Source of the DNA: Isoetes taiwanensis
Taxonomy: Eukaryota; Streptophyta; Lycopodiopsida; Isoetales; Isoetaceae
Direction of reading: 5' to 3'
DNA: 64,000 nt
Assembly (NCBI GenBank): GCA_021234155.1
Contig: JAJEKV010000021.1
Coordinates: 17,595,710 to 17,659,709 of the forward strand
The notes under the pieces were generated by a model. The model made no database searches and had not been told where the DNA came from. It worked only from the letters and a program-made list of their open reading frames with translations. The position numbers and the translations under genes were made by a program. Below are positions 10,380 through 22,440 of the stretch, in pieces. The first letter of the stretch is position 1. The number at the start of each line of letters is the position of its first letter.

Positions 10380-12967
10380 ATGTTAGGAGAATTTCCCACT
10401 TTCTGGCTAAAACTTCGCCCAGCTCCAGGATTTCCCTCCTTCTTGCCAGAATTCCTCCAGCTAACCCTAAACCACGCAAGAACCATGATGAACAACGAAG
10501 GAACAGAAATGGCGCAAGAAGATTGCAATATCGGGAATGTGACAAAGAAAATGAAGCGTAAGATTGATGAAGTTTGTAAATTTATATATGATCAGGTTCA
10601 AGATTTACGTCCTGTGCAAAGGAGAGCTTTAGCAGTGAAAACTGTTCGGGATGAAAGGCTGCACTTCTTTTTTGAACCTGCCATTGGAAATCCAGCGCAA
10701 GCAATTGTGAAGGATACTATGCTACAAAATATCCATGAAGGTCTGCGGGAAGTGAAACAAGCAAATAGCAATGATAAATTAGCAGCTAAGCATTCCTTGT
10801 TATCAATGATTGTTGGTGAGAATGGAAAACTCAAGCAAAAAGGAGTAGCCTCTAGAATTCTTCAAGTGCAAGCAAGAAACCTCACAAAAGCTGCAATTAG
10901 AAGAAAGGGGATGTCATTATCAGGTGCTAATATGTGGGCACTGGCAGGAAGGCAACCCAGGGCAGACATGCTTCCGGAATCAACCAAACAGTTGGTAAAT
11001 GAGTTTTGGTTAACCTACATAATAACTTCTCCAAAGTACAGGGATGTCAGGAAGAAAAGGACACTTTCAATCCAGTTTTTGGACATGCCCCAGGTCAGTT
11101 TTAAGTCTTTTAATCCTCTTTTTTGCAAGCTTGATAGAATCTAGTTTCTGTGCATCCTGGATAAGTTTAGTAATCCTATTTGCATTCCATGCAAGGGATG
11201 TATCTGATATACATTGAAGTACATCCAACTACAGTAATTATATTTTTACACTTGGAGGTACTGAATGAGCTATGTTTAACAGGAAAAGTACTTGGATGTA
11301 CTTCCAATTACATCCAATGTGGCATAAGGCAGAAAATGTGTTGAAAGTCAGGCTGTGTTTTTATAGTCTTGATTTTTGTAGTTCCCAAGTACATTATAGT
11401 ACATTTTAAGCTTTCCTGATCTCAAGATAGTTTTGAAAGATAGGGTGATACATAAAAGTATTTAAATGTACTTCCTTCCATAAGACAAGTATTGAATACA
11501 TACATCTGTAATACAGTGACACTGTCTGTGACCTGGTTACATATTGAGTTTTTATGTATATCTGGAACTCTTTGGAGTAGATTCTGTATACATTTATACA
11601 TATCATGTACATAGTATGTACGATGTTGTGGTATAGTAGTTGAATGTAATCAAATCATGATCTGAATGCCATAGAAATAATGCAATGTCTGCAACATCTT
11701 TGAATTCGTAAGTAGTTCTAATTTATATTTTACTTATACATGCCGCTTTTTTCCTTGCAGAGTGAATTGTATGAGATGTTCAAAGATGAACATCCTGAAG
11801 TGAAGATTAGCATCAGAATGTTCGAGCTGCTTAAGCCTACGTGTGTGAGAAGATTGAAAGAGAGGAACACATGCTGTTGCGTGAAGCATGAACAAGCTAA
11901 GCTATACAGAAAAGCTTTTAGCGTCCTGAGGAGCAAATTTCATGCCAATTGTACATGTTCTTGTGGTGTTTGTGCAGCAGATGAGAACAATGGCGTCTGC
12001 CAAGCTCCTTCTAAAACATTTCAAAATGTTAGTGCTATGTGGAGAGTTACGGTCTGTGACAAGGAAGGCGAAGAGTGGCATAGTTTGGATGTGGTCAAGG
12101 AGAGTGCCGTAATCGCGGGTAATCAAAAATATTCAAATCTGCCCTAAGGAGAAAGAGTCGCAGAATGAGAACATTAAATGGCAAGTTTACAAAGCACGGA
12201 ACTAACCTTCCAAAGCGGGCACTTCAAGGAGGTTGAAGCTTGTTTCGAAAAGCGGAGTCCGTGTACATTGCTTGACAAGATGTTTCATCACCTTACAAAG
12301 TTCATTATTCACAACTTTTCGCCAAGTTGGCGAGCAAACAATTCAGAAAATCAAGTGCAAAATTTGAGGGATGATTCTCGTTTTTGTCAAGAATGGACTT
12401 TGCAAAGAACTACACTTTGCAGCCACTCAGGGAGGTTCAGTCCGAGCATTGAAACAATGACCAGATAACTATTCTGGTGCATATAACCATGATGAAAGTC
12501 AATGGCGAGCTGAAAAAAACTGTTCATTTGTATGTTTCCGATGTTATGAAGCATGATGCTTTCTTTGTTCAGTCTACACTCAAGAAGCACCATATTTGGA
12601 TGATGCAAAAAGGTTTTGGCCACATCAAATACCATGTCATGTGGTCTGATGGGTGTGCTGCTCAGTTTAAGTGTTCTCGAGCCTTTTTTTTGAATGTGGC
12701 CCAATATTATAGCAGGTATAAAATTAGGATGCAGTGGAATTATTTTGGCTCAGGCCATGGAAAAGGAGAACATGATGGGCAGGCTGCTTTGGAGAAAAGG
12801 TTCCTTGCAGACGAGCAAAGGAAAGAGAATGGTATTCCGATTTTGGGTGCCAACTCTACTTGCACTTTGCTGAGACAAAAGAAGTGCAAAATGGACAGAG
12901 TCATATGGGAGGTGATGGCAGAATCGTTAAGCTTGTGAGACATTGCCTGGTACTCTAGCTATACATT
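10380..12967 (+). pseudogene. GGGTA-1 transposase, 5' part (DDE-like, DGCAAQFK/GHGKG family), interrupted by LTR insertion
   Basis: Exon 1 runs from an ATG at 10380 or, better, 10485 (ACCATGATGAAC) to 11093, and exon 2 starts at 11761 after a TTCCTTGCAG acceptor. The protein opens with a helical region (about 200 residues, including GMSLSGANMWALAGRQPRA). A Cys cluster follows (NTCCCVKHE ... CTCSCGVC ... VC). The catalytic region includes YHVMWSDGCAAQFKCSRAFF and YFGSGHGKGEHDGQAALEKR. The family resembles animal and plant proteins with a VxDFxENY / DGxxxQFK / HGKGxxDG pattern that I take to be an RNase-H-fold transposase. Frameshifts and stops lie between about 12115 and 12480 and near 12925. 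The coding region continues after the LTR element at 34001. A long TGTAC-rich intron (11094-11760) separates the exons. Confidence 0.85.
11094..11760 (+). other. Transposase intron rich in GTAC/TGTA motifs
   Basis: This intron is bounded by GTCAGT and TTGCAG. It is crowded with TGTAC, GTACAT and TACATCCAA variants, for example around 11215-11310 and 11395-11620. Introns of GGGTA-2 and the regions beside its ends show the same bias, which suggests element-specific repeats and not chance. Confidence 0.5.
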
Positions 12968-13651
12968 TGTTGGCGGATTTTTCCCACAATCCCCAACAGG
13001 TGGCCTCAAAGGCAGAAATCAGGATCACTTTGGATGCTGCAATATGAAATCAGTGTGAAATAATAGATTTGAAGAGAAGAAGAATGACAAATGACTTTGG
13101 GCCCAAAGAAATTTCATATAAGCACAAATTTCAAATACAAGAGGGTCCCTCCATGTCTCTGAACCATGGAGGGGCCTTTGATCCAGTTCAAGGAGGAGCT
13201 GCCACCATCCCAAGAACTTGGAACAAGGCAAGAGGAGGAGCTCGTGCTCCTCAAGAATCTTTTATAAACATTACTTTTCATCTTAACCTTTCATTTTTTG
13301 CCTCTTAATCTCCACCTTTGATCTTGCCTCTTCATCTCAACCTTTAATTTCGACCCCTTCATCTCCACCCTTGATCTTGCCTCTTTATCTCAACCTTTAA
13401 TTTTTGCCTTTTTTAATCTCCACCTTTGATCTTGCCTCTTCATCTTAGCCTTAGATAATGTACCCCTCTTCAACCATTAAAAAATCTTAGAAGCCCTTAA
13501 ATTTAAACCACTAGATCTAGGCCCTTTTTTTATTTTTTTGGTGCCTTAGACCTTTACAACATTTAGGCTTTATAATCGACCTCCCCCTTCCAATTGTTCT
13601 CTTTCTTTTCTCTTCTTTCATGTTGACCGGGTGCCAAAAACCCGGTCAACA
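12968..13651. repeat. 5'-side LTR (684 bp)
   Basis: It starts TGTTGGCGGATTT and ends with the hairpin GTTGACCGGGT-loop-ACCCGGTCAAC followed by A (13622-13651). A TATAAA at about 13262-13267 could be the promoter core. A C/T-rich stretch with repeats of CTCCACCTTTGATCTTGCCT and CTCAACCTTTAAT fills about 13305-13445. Confidence 0.92.
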
Positions 13652-14050
13652 TCTCGCCCAAACAAAAAATGGGTCGGTCCCCTCGGCCCTCTTACTTCAA
13701 AGTTTTTCATATATTTAGTACAATAGTTGGTCCCTTAGACTCAATAAGGAACACAACCAAAGTTTTGATATCCGAGACTTCGAACTCGAAATGATGATAA
13801 TAATAATTTGGAGGTTTTAGGGTGTACTCCAACACCATAGCATAATTGAAGTTTTGATATAATAGAATGATGATAATAATTTGATGATAATAACCGAAAT
13901 TTTGATATCCGAGACTTCGAACTTGATAGAATGATGATAATAATAATGAATGCCATGATAATAGAAAATCAATGGTAATTTCGGGCTTTGGGGAAAGACA
14001 CATGTAATGCTTGGGGCAAGATGGCTATATTTTTTGGGAAAAAATGATAT
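13652..14050. other. LTR-element interior, left part, with short duplications
   Basis: No coding region is seen. The phrase TTTTGATATCCGAGACTTCG followed by AACT and ATGATGATAATAATAAT occurs twice (about 13763 and 13897), a local duplication rich in ATGATAATA. Confidence 0.5.
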
Positions 14051-14082
14051 AAGGAAGGAGGAAGGAAGGAAGGAAGGAAGGT
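14051..14082. repeat. (GGAA)n microsatellite at the LINE 3' end
   Basis: A run of GGAAGG / GGAA units sits just where the GC-rich, minus-oriented LINE begins. On the LINE strand this is a (TTCC)n tail at the 3' end, a tail type some non-LTR elements use in place of poly-A. Confidence 0.55.
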
Positions 14083-16432
14083 ACTTTTATCGTCCACGGA
14101 GACCAATCGGTCTATGGGACCCAATACAAAAACGCAGCAAGCGGATTACTGCCCGGATTAAAAAACCCCACCGGCTGGTTTTCGAGGGAAAACCGCGGCG
14201 ACAATCAATCACCGACAAACGCGGCTAATCATATAAAATGCGTAAACATCCCAATATGTACGGCCATGCACCACCCCCGTAGTGCCTAGTCACGGACGGC
14301 CAAAGGGGGCAAAGGTGACCTCGCGAGTCCAAGATACTCTCTGGATGTATGACCCCGTGGCACGCATCGACGGCGGTGTGTTCATCGGCAAATGCAAGGG
14401 CACGTCCCGCCCGCACTAAGGGGAGCCGATCTCGGCCCGGATCCGACCAACGGGCAACTCGAAAGTGTGAGACTCATCCTCAATGGCACCCGCTTGACAA
14501 AGACCGACAGCCTCGCCCCGGCGGGCTCCCCAATCCACCGCCTGCCTCGATCGCGAAGATGGTGGGCACTGTATGCGAATGGAGGCAATGAGTCCGCGCT
14601 TTTCGTGGGCAACCGGGAACGCAGGTAGAGCTGTGGGCCCCGCTAACACGGGTTGATGTGCTCCCTTGTAATGGGCCATTTTGACCGCTCTAGAGCAATG
14701 GGGTCCCGTGAGCTTGCCAAGGAAACAAGCATCTAGGTACTCCCCGCCAGGCCGCCACGATCGGCCACCGCGCTTCAAATTGACACGATCATCGGCTCTC
14801 GCAGACGCTCCATCCGGGCGAACCACAGTCTCTCTTACCCCTCCAACAGGCCCTAAGCCGGCCGCGGACTCATGGCCACATTGTAAGCCAGGTCGGCGGC
14901 CGAGCATCACCCATAGTAACCACTTTCTCAAAAATAGGCGATGTGTCTATCAAGGGCTGCCACCGAAGCGCAAGAATCCGTTTCTGCAGCTAGAATCTGA
15001 TAGGGGATGAGGGTTTCACCCAAGTGCCCCCGTGCCAAAAATGCCTATACACTGCTCCAAGTCATTCCGTGTCACCAAGAGACGACCGGGCCCCAAACCT
15101 CGACCCCGCATTGAAGGACAAAGCTCGACCGGTGCGAATGTATGTGGCCCGATGGCCCCAATCATATAGCTCGCTTGGTGGTGTTGTTACGCATGGCATA
15201 AAGCGCTTCCAAATTGTCACCACCAAGAAGCGGATAGACGCCTCCCGGCCAGAGCGAGGAGGGGAACTCCACCCCTAGGTACTTGTAGGTGGGCGTGACG
15301 CCCGCGCCGCCCCGGATATGTGAGTGCAGGAGGCATGGGGTGACGGAAGAGGATATGAGAACCAACCCCGGTCTTGGTCGATTGACGCGCATGTAATAGC
15401 CCCGACAAAATGTGTCTAGGGCATCCGTGTGAGACCGCGATAGCTTCGGGTGTGGGCCAAAGCCAACATCGCCCCGCATAGATGAGCTGGCGGATGACCT
15501 GGTGCAAAAGCTGTATGCCATCCCCATGCTCGCGAAGCAGGAGGGCTCTAACTGATCAATGTAGAGGCCAAAAGTGTTGGCGAGAGGGGGCAACCTCGCC
15601 GGACCCGATACCACCGGTGAATGCTTGGCTGGGCTTGGCCGTGATCCCGCCAAAACAACTCTCATACAACCTGTATATGGCATTCGCAGACACAGCGGAG
15701 CCCAGGCTTGACGCGCAGCTTAGCCCAAAGCTTTTCCCCAGGGGGACCAGATCAAAAGCCTTTATAAGTCCACAAAGCAAAGAATACAAGTCCGGCCGAT
15801 GATTCCTACCGTCTTCAATCGCCCGCCCAGTAAAGATATGGTCAATCGCTGAGTGGCGGGTCGAAGCTCGCCTCGCGGTGAGGGCTCGCGACATCCGCCG
15901 CCCGCCTGGGCCTGGTCAATCGCTGCTCGAGAATGCCAACAACGCTTTGGCAAATACCGAACCGACCATGATCGTCCGTGAATTGGTCGGAAGGTGGGTC
16001 GCCAGCCTGTGAATGGGAACAACCCGCTTGGGTCCATTGTCTGGGAAACCCTCCCCGCAATGCTCATGGAATGGTAGTGAGGACCGCGACAAGCTGCTGC
16101 CCCGCCCCACTTGAGTAACTCGCCCAGATACCATCGGAGGTCACCGCCTTCCCATTAGCTAGCCGCTGCAGCCCTCCTCAACATCCTCGCCCACGAGAAC
16201 CAATGGGGGCCATCCCTGCGGGGGGTATGGGCGCACGCTGCCCCCGGGCGGTCATAGAGCCGCCGCAAGTATCGCTCCCACCGCCCGGTGTGATGTCCCC
16301 CGTAGGGGGGCTGGCCTTCAAGCACTCAAGGCCAAAAGGTTCGAGGATGAGTGTCCAGCAGGCCGAACATCTCCCCCTGATGCTTGGCAAGGTACCGCGC
16401 CTTTGTGTCCTTCAGATGGGCGCGGTACTGTG
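14083..16432 (-). pseudogene. LINE, 3' half: degenerate reverse transcriptase
   Basis: This GC-rich block, read on the minus strand, gives non-LTR RT signatures in alternating frames. They are HSAIDHIFTGRAIEDGRNHR with DLYSLLCGLIKAFDLVPLGK (15894-15740), LFGLYIDQLE-like NTFGLYIDQLE (about 15580), a damaged catalytic box LIYAG-DV (expected YADD, about 15480), CRGYYMRVN and TYKYLGVEF (about 15270). Farther down, LCQAGAIEDESHTFELP (about 14470) resembles the C-terminal Cys/His segment of LINE ORF2. Many single-base and short deletions break the frame. The 5' half with the endonuclease lies at 28715-31600, because a CACTA element (16436-28711) split the LINE. Confidence 0.82.
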
Positions 16433-16435
16433 TGG

Positions 16436-17290
16436 CACTACCACCCCAAAACTAGGTCCACATGTTGTTTTCCAGTGTCTTTTTTGCAAAAAAACAACAC
16501 CAAAAAACTACGTGTTGTTTTTTGTCCGGATTTGCTAGAAATGATGTGTAGTTTTTAGCAAAATTTTTATACATGTAGTTTTTGTTGCCAAAAGTCTACA
16601 CGCAGAGTTTTGTCAAGATTATCTACACGTAGGAATTACATGTGTGTCTACATGTTGTTTTTTAGAAGTAGATGTGGTTTTCAAATGTTGCTTTTTCTAA
16701 AATAGACATGTGGTTCTTAATAAAACCTAAAAGGTCCATATGTAGTTTTTAACTATTGTTTTGTATGAAAAAAACACTAAAAACTACGATAGAATTTTGT
16801 CCGATTTTGCTAGAAACTACACGAAGTTTCTTTTTTTTTTTTAACTATGTTGTTTCTAAATGTTGTTTTTTTAAAAGTGAGTGATATGTGTTTTCTAGGA
16901 AGAATGTGGTTTTTTGTAAACTCTGTTGTTTCTAAGTGTTGTTTTCTTAATAAAATAATATGTGTTTTTTAAGAAGAATGTGGTTTTTTTTTAACTCTGT
17001 TGTTTTTAAGTGTTGTTTTCTTAACAAAATGACAGGTGCTTTTTAAAAAAAATGTGGTTTTTTTTTAATTATGTTGTTTCTAAGTGTTTTTTTTTAATAT
17101 TGATACGTGTTTTTTAGGAAAAGTGTGGTTTTTAAGAAATAACTATTGTTTTCAAGCGTTATTTTTCTCACAAAAGAAGAATGTTGATCCATAGATTTAT
17201 ATAAAATGAACATGCATAGATTTACAGATATATAGATTTATATAAAAAGAAGAATGTTGATACATAAATTTTTTTTTTTAGCAAAATTTG
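16436..17290. repeat. CACTA left subterminal repeats
   Basis: This region consists of repeated (T)GTTGTTTTT, GTGGTTTTT, ACATGTAGTTTTT and CTACACGTAG motifs. The mirror-image set occurs at 27160-28680, as expected for transposase-binding subterminal arrays. No gene is present. Confidence 0.8.
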
Positions 17291-17499
17291 CTTGCTGCCA
17301 TTGATATCTGAAACAAATTTACAAGATTTATACATTCCTGTATCCATGTATCCAGACATTTGCCACAAATCCAACCCAATTGAACAAAACTTAAGCTACC
17401 AATGTCTATATCCAAGTTTATTTGCCACAAATCTAATCGATTTGTTAGAAGGCAAAAGCCGAAGCAACATGATAAAAATTTGACAACTCAACAGAGTCA

Positions 17500-19062
17500 A
17501 TACAAAAAATGATCCGACATAGAATAGATTGGAAGCTCCAAGAACGGGAAAAGAGGTGGAATCTAGAAGATGGGGTAGAAATAAAAGGTAGATAAGACCT
17601 TAAGTAGGGTATCCGCTCAGGCAGAGCCCTCCCGCCACATGCATTTGCAACCGTGTCGAGAATAGAAGATTTGGCGGCAAAAATTGCAACTAAAACCATT
17701 GTGCAAAGAACAAAACTTGCAAGTAACCCACAATTTTTGGACTCCAAGATTATTTTAAGCCAAGCTTTTCAAACAGAAATATTCAGATGTAGATTTTTGC
17801 GGTGCACTTGCCTCATATCTATGATACTGGTCCTGTGTCACATCCGGCGTGCTAAGATCTTCAATCTCATCTGCACAAAGCTTCAAAAAGGTGAGAAACT
17901 ATAAGTTAATGAATCGAAAATATGGAGCAGATCTGAGCAGCTAAAGACCTGGTTTGGTTTTGGTCAGATGGTCCCAAACAGAGGGGCCCTTTTCGCCCTC
18001 ATAATGCCCTCCGAAACTGGATATGGAGGTTTTTTTATGAGGAATTAAGAAGAAAGGAAAGTAATTTTAACAAAGCAATAGTATTCGTCTCAATTCAAAT
18101 GAAGCATTGGAGTTCCTTTCTTTGTGAAGATTACACCGCCGCACCGTTAATTAAGACTACACTGCTTCAGCTGTTAAGATTACAAAGCTAAATCGGCTTG
18201 TGGCTTTGACGATTATACTACTCCAGCTAACACTAATCCAGGCATTTGGAGCGGTAAAATTCCTATTGTGTTGGCCCTGACCAAATCCAGGCAGATTCCG
18301 GAGGCAACTTCCTGCAGACAGATTTCGAGGCAACATCCTATCGGCCCGGTACCCATCTAACCATGATTAGGCCAATAACTGATGTAGCAGCAATTGTTAA
18401 CAAAGTTACCATGTTTAGATTCACGAAGTTCAATTCATTCTTAGAGTAAAGCTGAAGCATGTAGCCTTTTGTTGGGCCATAATTCCAACCCAAGATTTGT
18501 TTTCGGTCAAGATTTGTACAGAGTAGTTAAGAACGAACCAAATTGGCGGAAAAGCGAGAAGTTTTTGGGCATTTTGGTGCGTGCAGACGCGAAAAAGCGA
18601 AGCAGTACCTTGAATTTTGGACATGTGAGATGGTCAGGGGATGCTTTAGGGCTAATCCTGTGAAGAAGATTCCCCCCGCAAAGAGCGTCTTTGAGCAACG
18701 ATTCTTTGCAGACTTTATCGCCTGAAAGGGCTATGGAGAAATGGTAATGATGCAGCTCTAGTGCAAAATTCATAGCTAGAAATTTTCCTAAAGAAGGTGA
18801 GGAGACAGACCTGCAAAGCAGAGCTCAAAACCCTACGGGAAATCGCCAAAGCCTCGTCGCCTATGGCCTCTGCAATCACAGCCTCTGCCTCATGCAGAGG
18901 AGCCATTTTTCCAGAGTGGAGCTTTCCTTTGGCCAAGCTCTTGAAGAGCTCTTCCCCTGTTTTGAAACGTTTCGGACTGAAGATGGAGGCAAAGTGGAGA
19001 TGACAAGGCCGGCCAGACTTCCGCCATAGCTGCAGCTCCAGCAATGGACAACTCCGCAGCAC
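17500..19062 (-). pseudogene. Gene-like fragment inside the CACTA element (possible captured host gene)
   Basis: The minus strand shows pieces with plausible splice sites. An exon around 18906-18810 has the ATG of MAPLHEAEAVIAEAIGDEAL and a CAG/GTCTGT donor. A second exon begins at about 18722 after CCCTTTCAG, encoding AIKSAKNRCSKTLFAGGIFF and a hydrophobic GLALKHPLTI, then a possible donor. A third coding-like piece lies around 17880-17820 (EIEDLSTPDVTQDQYHRYE), and one at 17747-17580 includes a hydrophobic LLASFVLCTMVLVAIFAAKS. I recognise no family. Plant CACTA elements often carry captured exons, which fits. The gene structure is inferred and may be wrong in detail. Confidence 0.35.
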
Positions 19063-19499
19063 GTTTTCCCTTATTCAATCTGAAGCTTCTACCTCGGAAT
19101 TGGCAAAAATGCATTACCCAATCCCTGAATAACTGGTATCACACTACGCTTTGGCACGCATCTGAACATAGAAGAACGGAAGAACAGGGATAGAAGCGGC
19201 AAAGCGGGAAGGAGGAAGATGATCGAAGCAGAATAGAAGCAGCAAAGGGGCTTTCCGTCTCCCGCCATAACAATGTTCCATCGAAAACTCAAAAAAACAA
19301 AAGGACCAATCAGATTGAAGGGCTTGGATCCAAATCTGAGCCCTTGATTATGTTTTGATATCAACGGCCATAAATCCTTTAAACTAAACACAAATTTACC
19401 ATGCCTAAAGATTTATAGCAATACATGTATAACATCAAATAATTACAAACACGGTGTAAATTCATCACGGTTATTATAAGTGAAACTTCTTCCCCTTTT

Positions 19500-19524
19500 T
19501 TGGGTTGCCCGTAGGGGGCAACCC
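19500..19524. other. Short hairpin
   Basis: GGGTTGCCC and GGGCAACCC form perfect 9-base arms around a 5-base spacer. The function is unknown. It lies between two gene-like fragments within the CACTA element. Confidence 0.5.
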
Positions 19525-19736
19525 TCTTGTTGGAGGGTGGAGTGACGTATAGTTATTTTAAGTATAATATGCCATAGAAAATTCTGTATAGGCAGTTGTG
19601 ATTGATTGTGCTTTTTTAGGGTTTTGTGAGACTTAGTGACACTTAGACGGCCAAGATTCATTTGGGATGACAGAGGCATCGGCGAGGGCGGCATCAGCGG
19701 GCAGCGGCACGGGCGTCTGTAATATCTTCTACAATA

Positions 19737-19979
19737 ATGGGAATGCTGTTTTCCCCCCTAAGTTTTAAGAATTTTGCAGAAGCAAGAGATGAAATTTCTT
19801 GTCAAACTCCCAATACTGAAACTGGATGTAGACATGGCGTCAATCTTCCTGGCGTGGGCAGAGTGAACTGGGAAATTGTCAAGAGCTTTGCAGCCAACTG
19901 GTTGAGAAATCCTAAAAATCTCGCGATTCTTGTATGGGGCTTAGGTGTTGGTGTGTCAGGAGCATCGTCTGCCTTCTAA
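19737..19979 (+). CDS. Small ORF, 80 aa, unknown; possible captured exon
   Basis: The frame starts MGMLFSPLSFKNFAEARDEI and stops after a hydrophobic C-terminal stretch (ILVWGLGVGVSGAS). One predicted membrane segment would lie at residues 64-79. An alternative start is the second Met. The region is flanked by UTR-like AT-rich DNA. I do not recognise it. It may be a captured host exon within the CACTA element or a chance frame. Confidence 0.3.
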   Translation: MGMLFSPLSFKNFAEARDEISCQTPNTETGCRHGVNLPGVGRVNWEIVKSFAANWLRNPKNLAILVWGLGVGVSGASSAF

Positions 19980-20215
19980 TTGACCATAGCTATCCCTTGC
20001 GCTCCCAAATTCCAATTCCTTCCATTTCCGACAGCCTTCGTTTTTTTCCCGTTCTTCCTCCCGAAAAGAGCAAAGATCTTAATGTTTGTTAATATGCTCT
20101 CGTTTGAATGCAAACATGGTTGGATTTGTTTGATTGAGAGGCAAACATGGCCTTTTGCAGCAGATGGGTAATTAAAGTGCCCCACAAGAGCAGATTGAAG
20201 TGGAAAACAGAGCAA

Positions 20216-22440
20216 TCAAGGGCAACTTGGGATGCATTAGTATCAAGCTAGAAAAACACAGTGTTATGGGCTTATTCCCAAGATTTAGTTCCATCAACGG
20301 CCTCTCTCACCGCGTCCAAGATAGCCCCAATGACCCACAAAACAAACCATTCATTTCTTACCGTGGAAGGTAACATGCTGCTTTGGTTTAGAATCCGTTT
20401 TTTCATCTAAGCAGGTCTAATCTGACAAATTTCCGAAGGAATTCTCACATTTCAATTCAAAATAGGAGTCCTGGGTCATCTTGCTCCTGGGTACTCTGTT
20501 TTCTGTTTCAAATTTGCTTGACCATTTAGGCTTTCCTGTTGCATAATCTAGCTTCTTTGCATTAATATTGAAATGCCTTAATCTAATCAACAGGATATAA
20601 GACATAATCTCTCTGGCTCTACTAGTTATATAGCAATTCTGCATCCTACGACTTTAAATTCAGTTGCACGAAGGTGAGACAGATACACAGGACTCGCAGA
20701 CCTTCAAAACCCAGATTCAATTTGAACCGCCCACTTCCGTCAAACTCATAAGCTTTTACTATTTAATCTATTTGTTAGAGAAAATACAAATCATGGAATG
20801 CTACACGAAATATGACATGAACCCAAGATGGGTGTCGGGGCCTACCATATAAACTATCAAAGGACAAGCACAATTCAAATACAGGGTTTCAAGGTGCGAC
20901 AAAGGGAGTTAATGCAATTGTTGATCTTGAATCGTACCAAACAAGAATGATGCATTAGCCTTCTGAGCCCTTCATGTAAATCTATACATTCTATAAGATG
21001 GTTGTGGTATCTAGAGCCACATGACTTCTAATAACTATAGAAGAAGGCACATATAAAAAGAGCAAATAATAAACATGTATGCAACAAGTTTAGTGACAAA
21101 TTGAATAATTTGAGGGGAATAGAAAACCCTAACAATCTGCACAAAGCAAATAAGGCGAGAGTCACCACTAGCCATCCATAACAAGGCTATTGGACATGAC
21201 AATGGATGTCAGAACCCGTGAAATACTAACCCATATGAGATATTACTAAGTTTCCATGAAAAATCCTGGTTACCTCATGTTTCAATATTGAATTCATAAC
21301 GTGCTGAATATCAAGCTTCTCGAAAGCATCACGTATGCATAATAAGAAGAGTGTAGAGAAATCATCAAAACCTGACATCCATGTCCTAAGCAATACTAAA
21401 GAGAATTTTAAAATTATTTTATAACAAGCTACTATGATAGCATATTATGTGATTGCATAGGATCCCATTTATAATGCTTATGGGTCTAGGGGGTGAAAGG
21501 CAACAAGGACCACTAAATTTTTTGGATGACCCATTTTCCGAACCTAGCCTATGCTATTATTTGTGCACTTAAAAGACTCATTCTAACAAGAAGAGGAGGA
21601 ATAACCAAAACCAATTGGTTTATGAGATACGTAACCAATACTAACAATGCTATGATATGCAGCAAAATAACTTCACTCCAGGAAGGGGGTCCCAGTAGGG
21701 GGTTATTCTCCACAAAATCTAGGGGGTCCCAGTAGGTGAATATGCTTCTTCTAACAAGTTGCAAATTGCCGAGGCAAATTGTTCATTTTTCTATCCTTCG
21801 TCTTTTGCCATGTCACTCATAGTTGCCATCTCGCATGCTCATGCCATGTCATCACCTATAACTTTTGTAAAAGTCACATTTTAAAAAAGAAAGAAGTTTG
21901 GTTTCTCTCTCTTATGGCACCTCATCATTTCCAGTGCCACATCATCTTGCTTGCCACTATTACCTACTTATTACACTAAAGAAATCTCCCTTTTCTTTTA
22001 ATTGACCTAGTCATTTTCTATCTAAAGTGCATAAATGCTTAGTCATCATGCCACATAGCACACTATCCAAAGGAATGCCATGTCACCATAGTTCTCTAGG
22101 CAAATTCTTTGCTTTTCCACCCGTTCATCTTTTGCCACCTCAGCACTCATCTTTACCACCTCATCATACACATGCCATGTCATCTTCCATAATTTTTGCA
22201 AAGAACAAATTTTGCAATCTCTCATAGCAACCATTCGTACTTATATGCTTCAAAATTTTCAAAATAAACTAGTCCAAACTCATATTGCAGACATTTGCAT
22301 GTTGTTTGAGACTATTCTTGACTGTGTTTTGCAAATCAGTGCACAAATTTGACCACTTGCCCCATATCACAACTCCTTTTGGCACACCTCAGCTTTGGAA
22401 TTTCTCAAAAACTCCATTAGCAACTCAAAATCCTCATTTA
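20216..22440. other. CACTA interior, no gene recognised
   Basis: This is AT-rich DNA with scattered short frames. At 21680-21740 the phrase GGGGTCCCAGTAGG occurs twice about 50 bases apart. CATGCCATGTCATC and TTTTGCCA(C/T) phrases recur at 21800-22200 as low-level internal repetition. Confidence 0.3.

Noticed and set aside
10304-10561. Alternative frames overlapping the start of the GGGTA-1 transposase
   Set aside because: Only the 10380 frame continues into the sequence shared with GGGTA-2.
13069-13308. 79-aa frame in each LTR (also 33418-33657)
   Set aside because: It is duplicated only because it lies in the LTR, has no known domain and differs at codon-neutral and non-neutral sites alike.
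14083-16432. GC-rich block considered as rDNA or a bacterial contaminant
   Set aside because: The translated RT and YKYLGVEF signatures, with the endonuclease half at 29.3-29.9 kb, show a split LINE.
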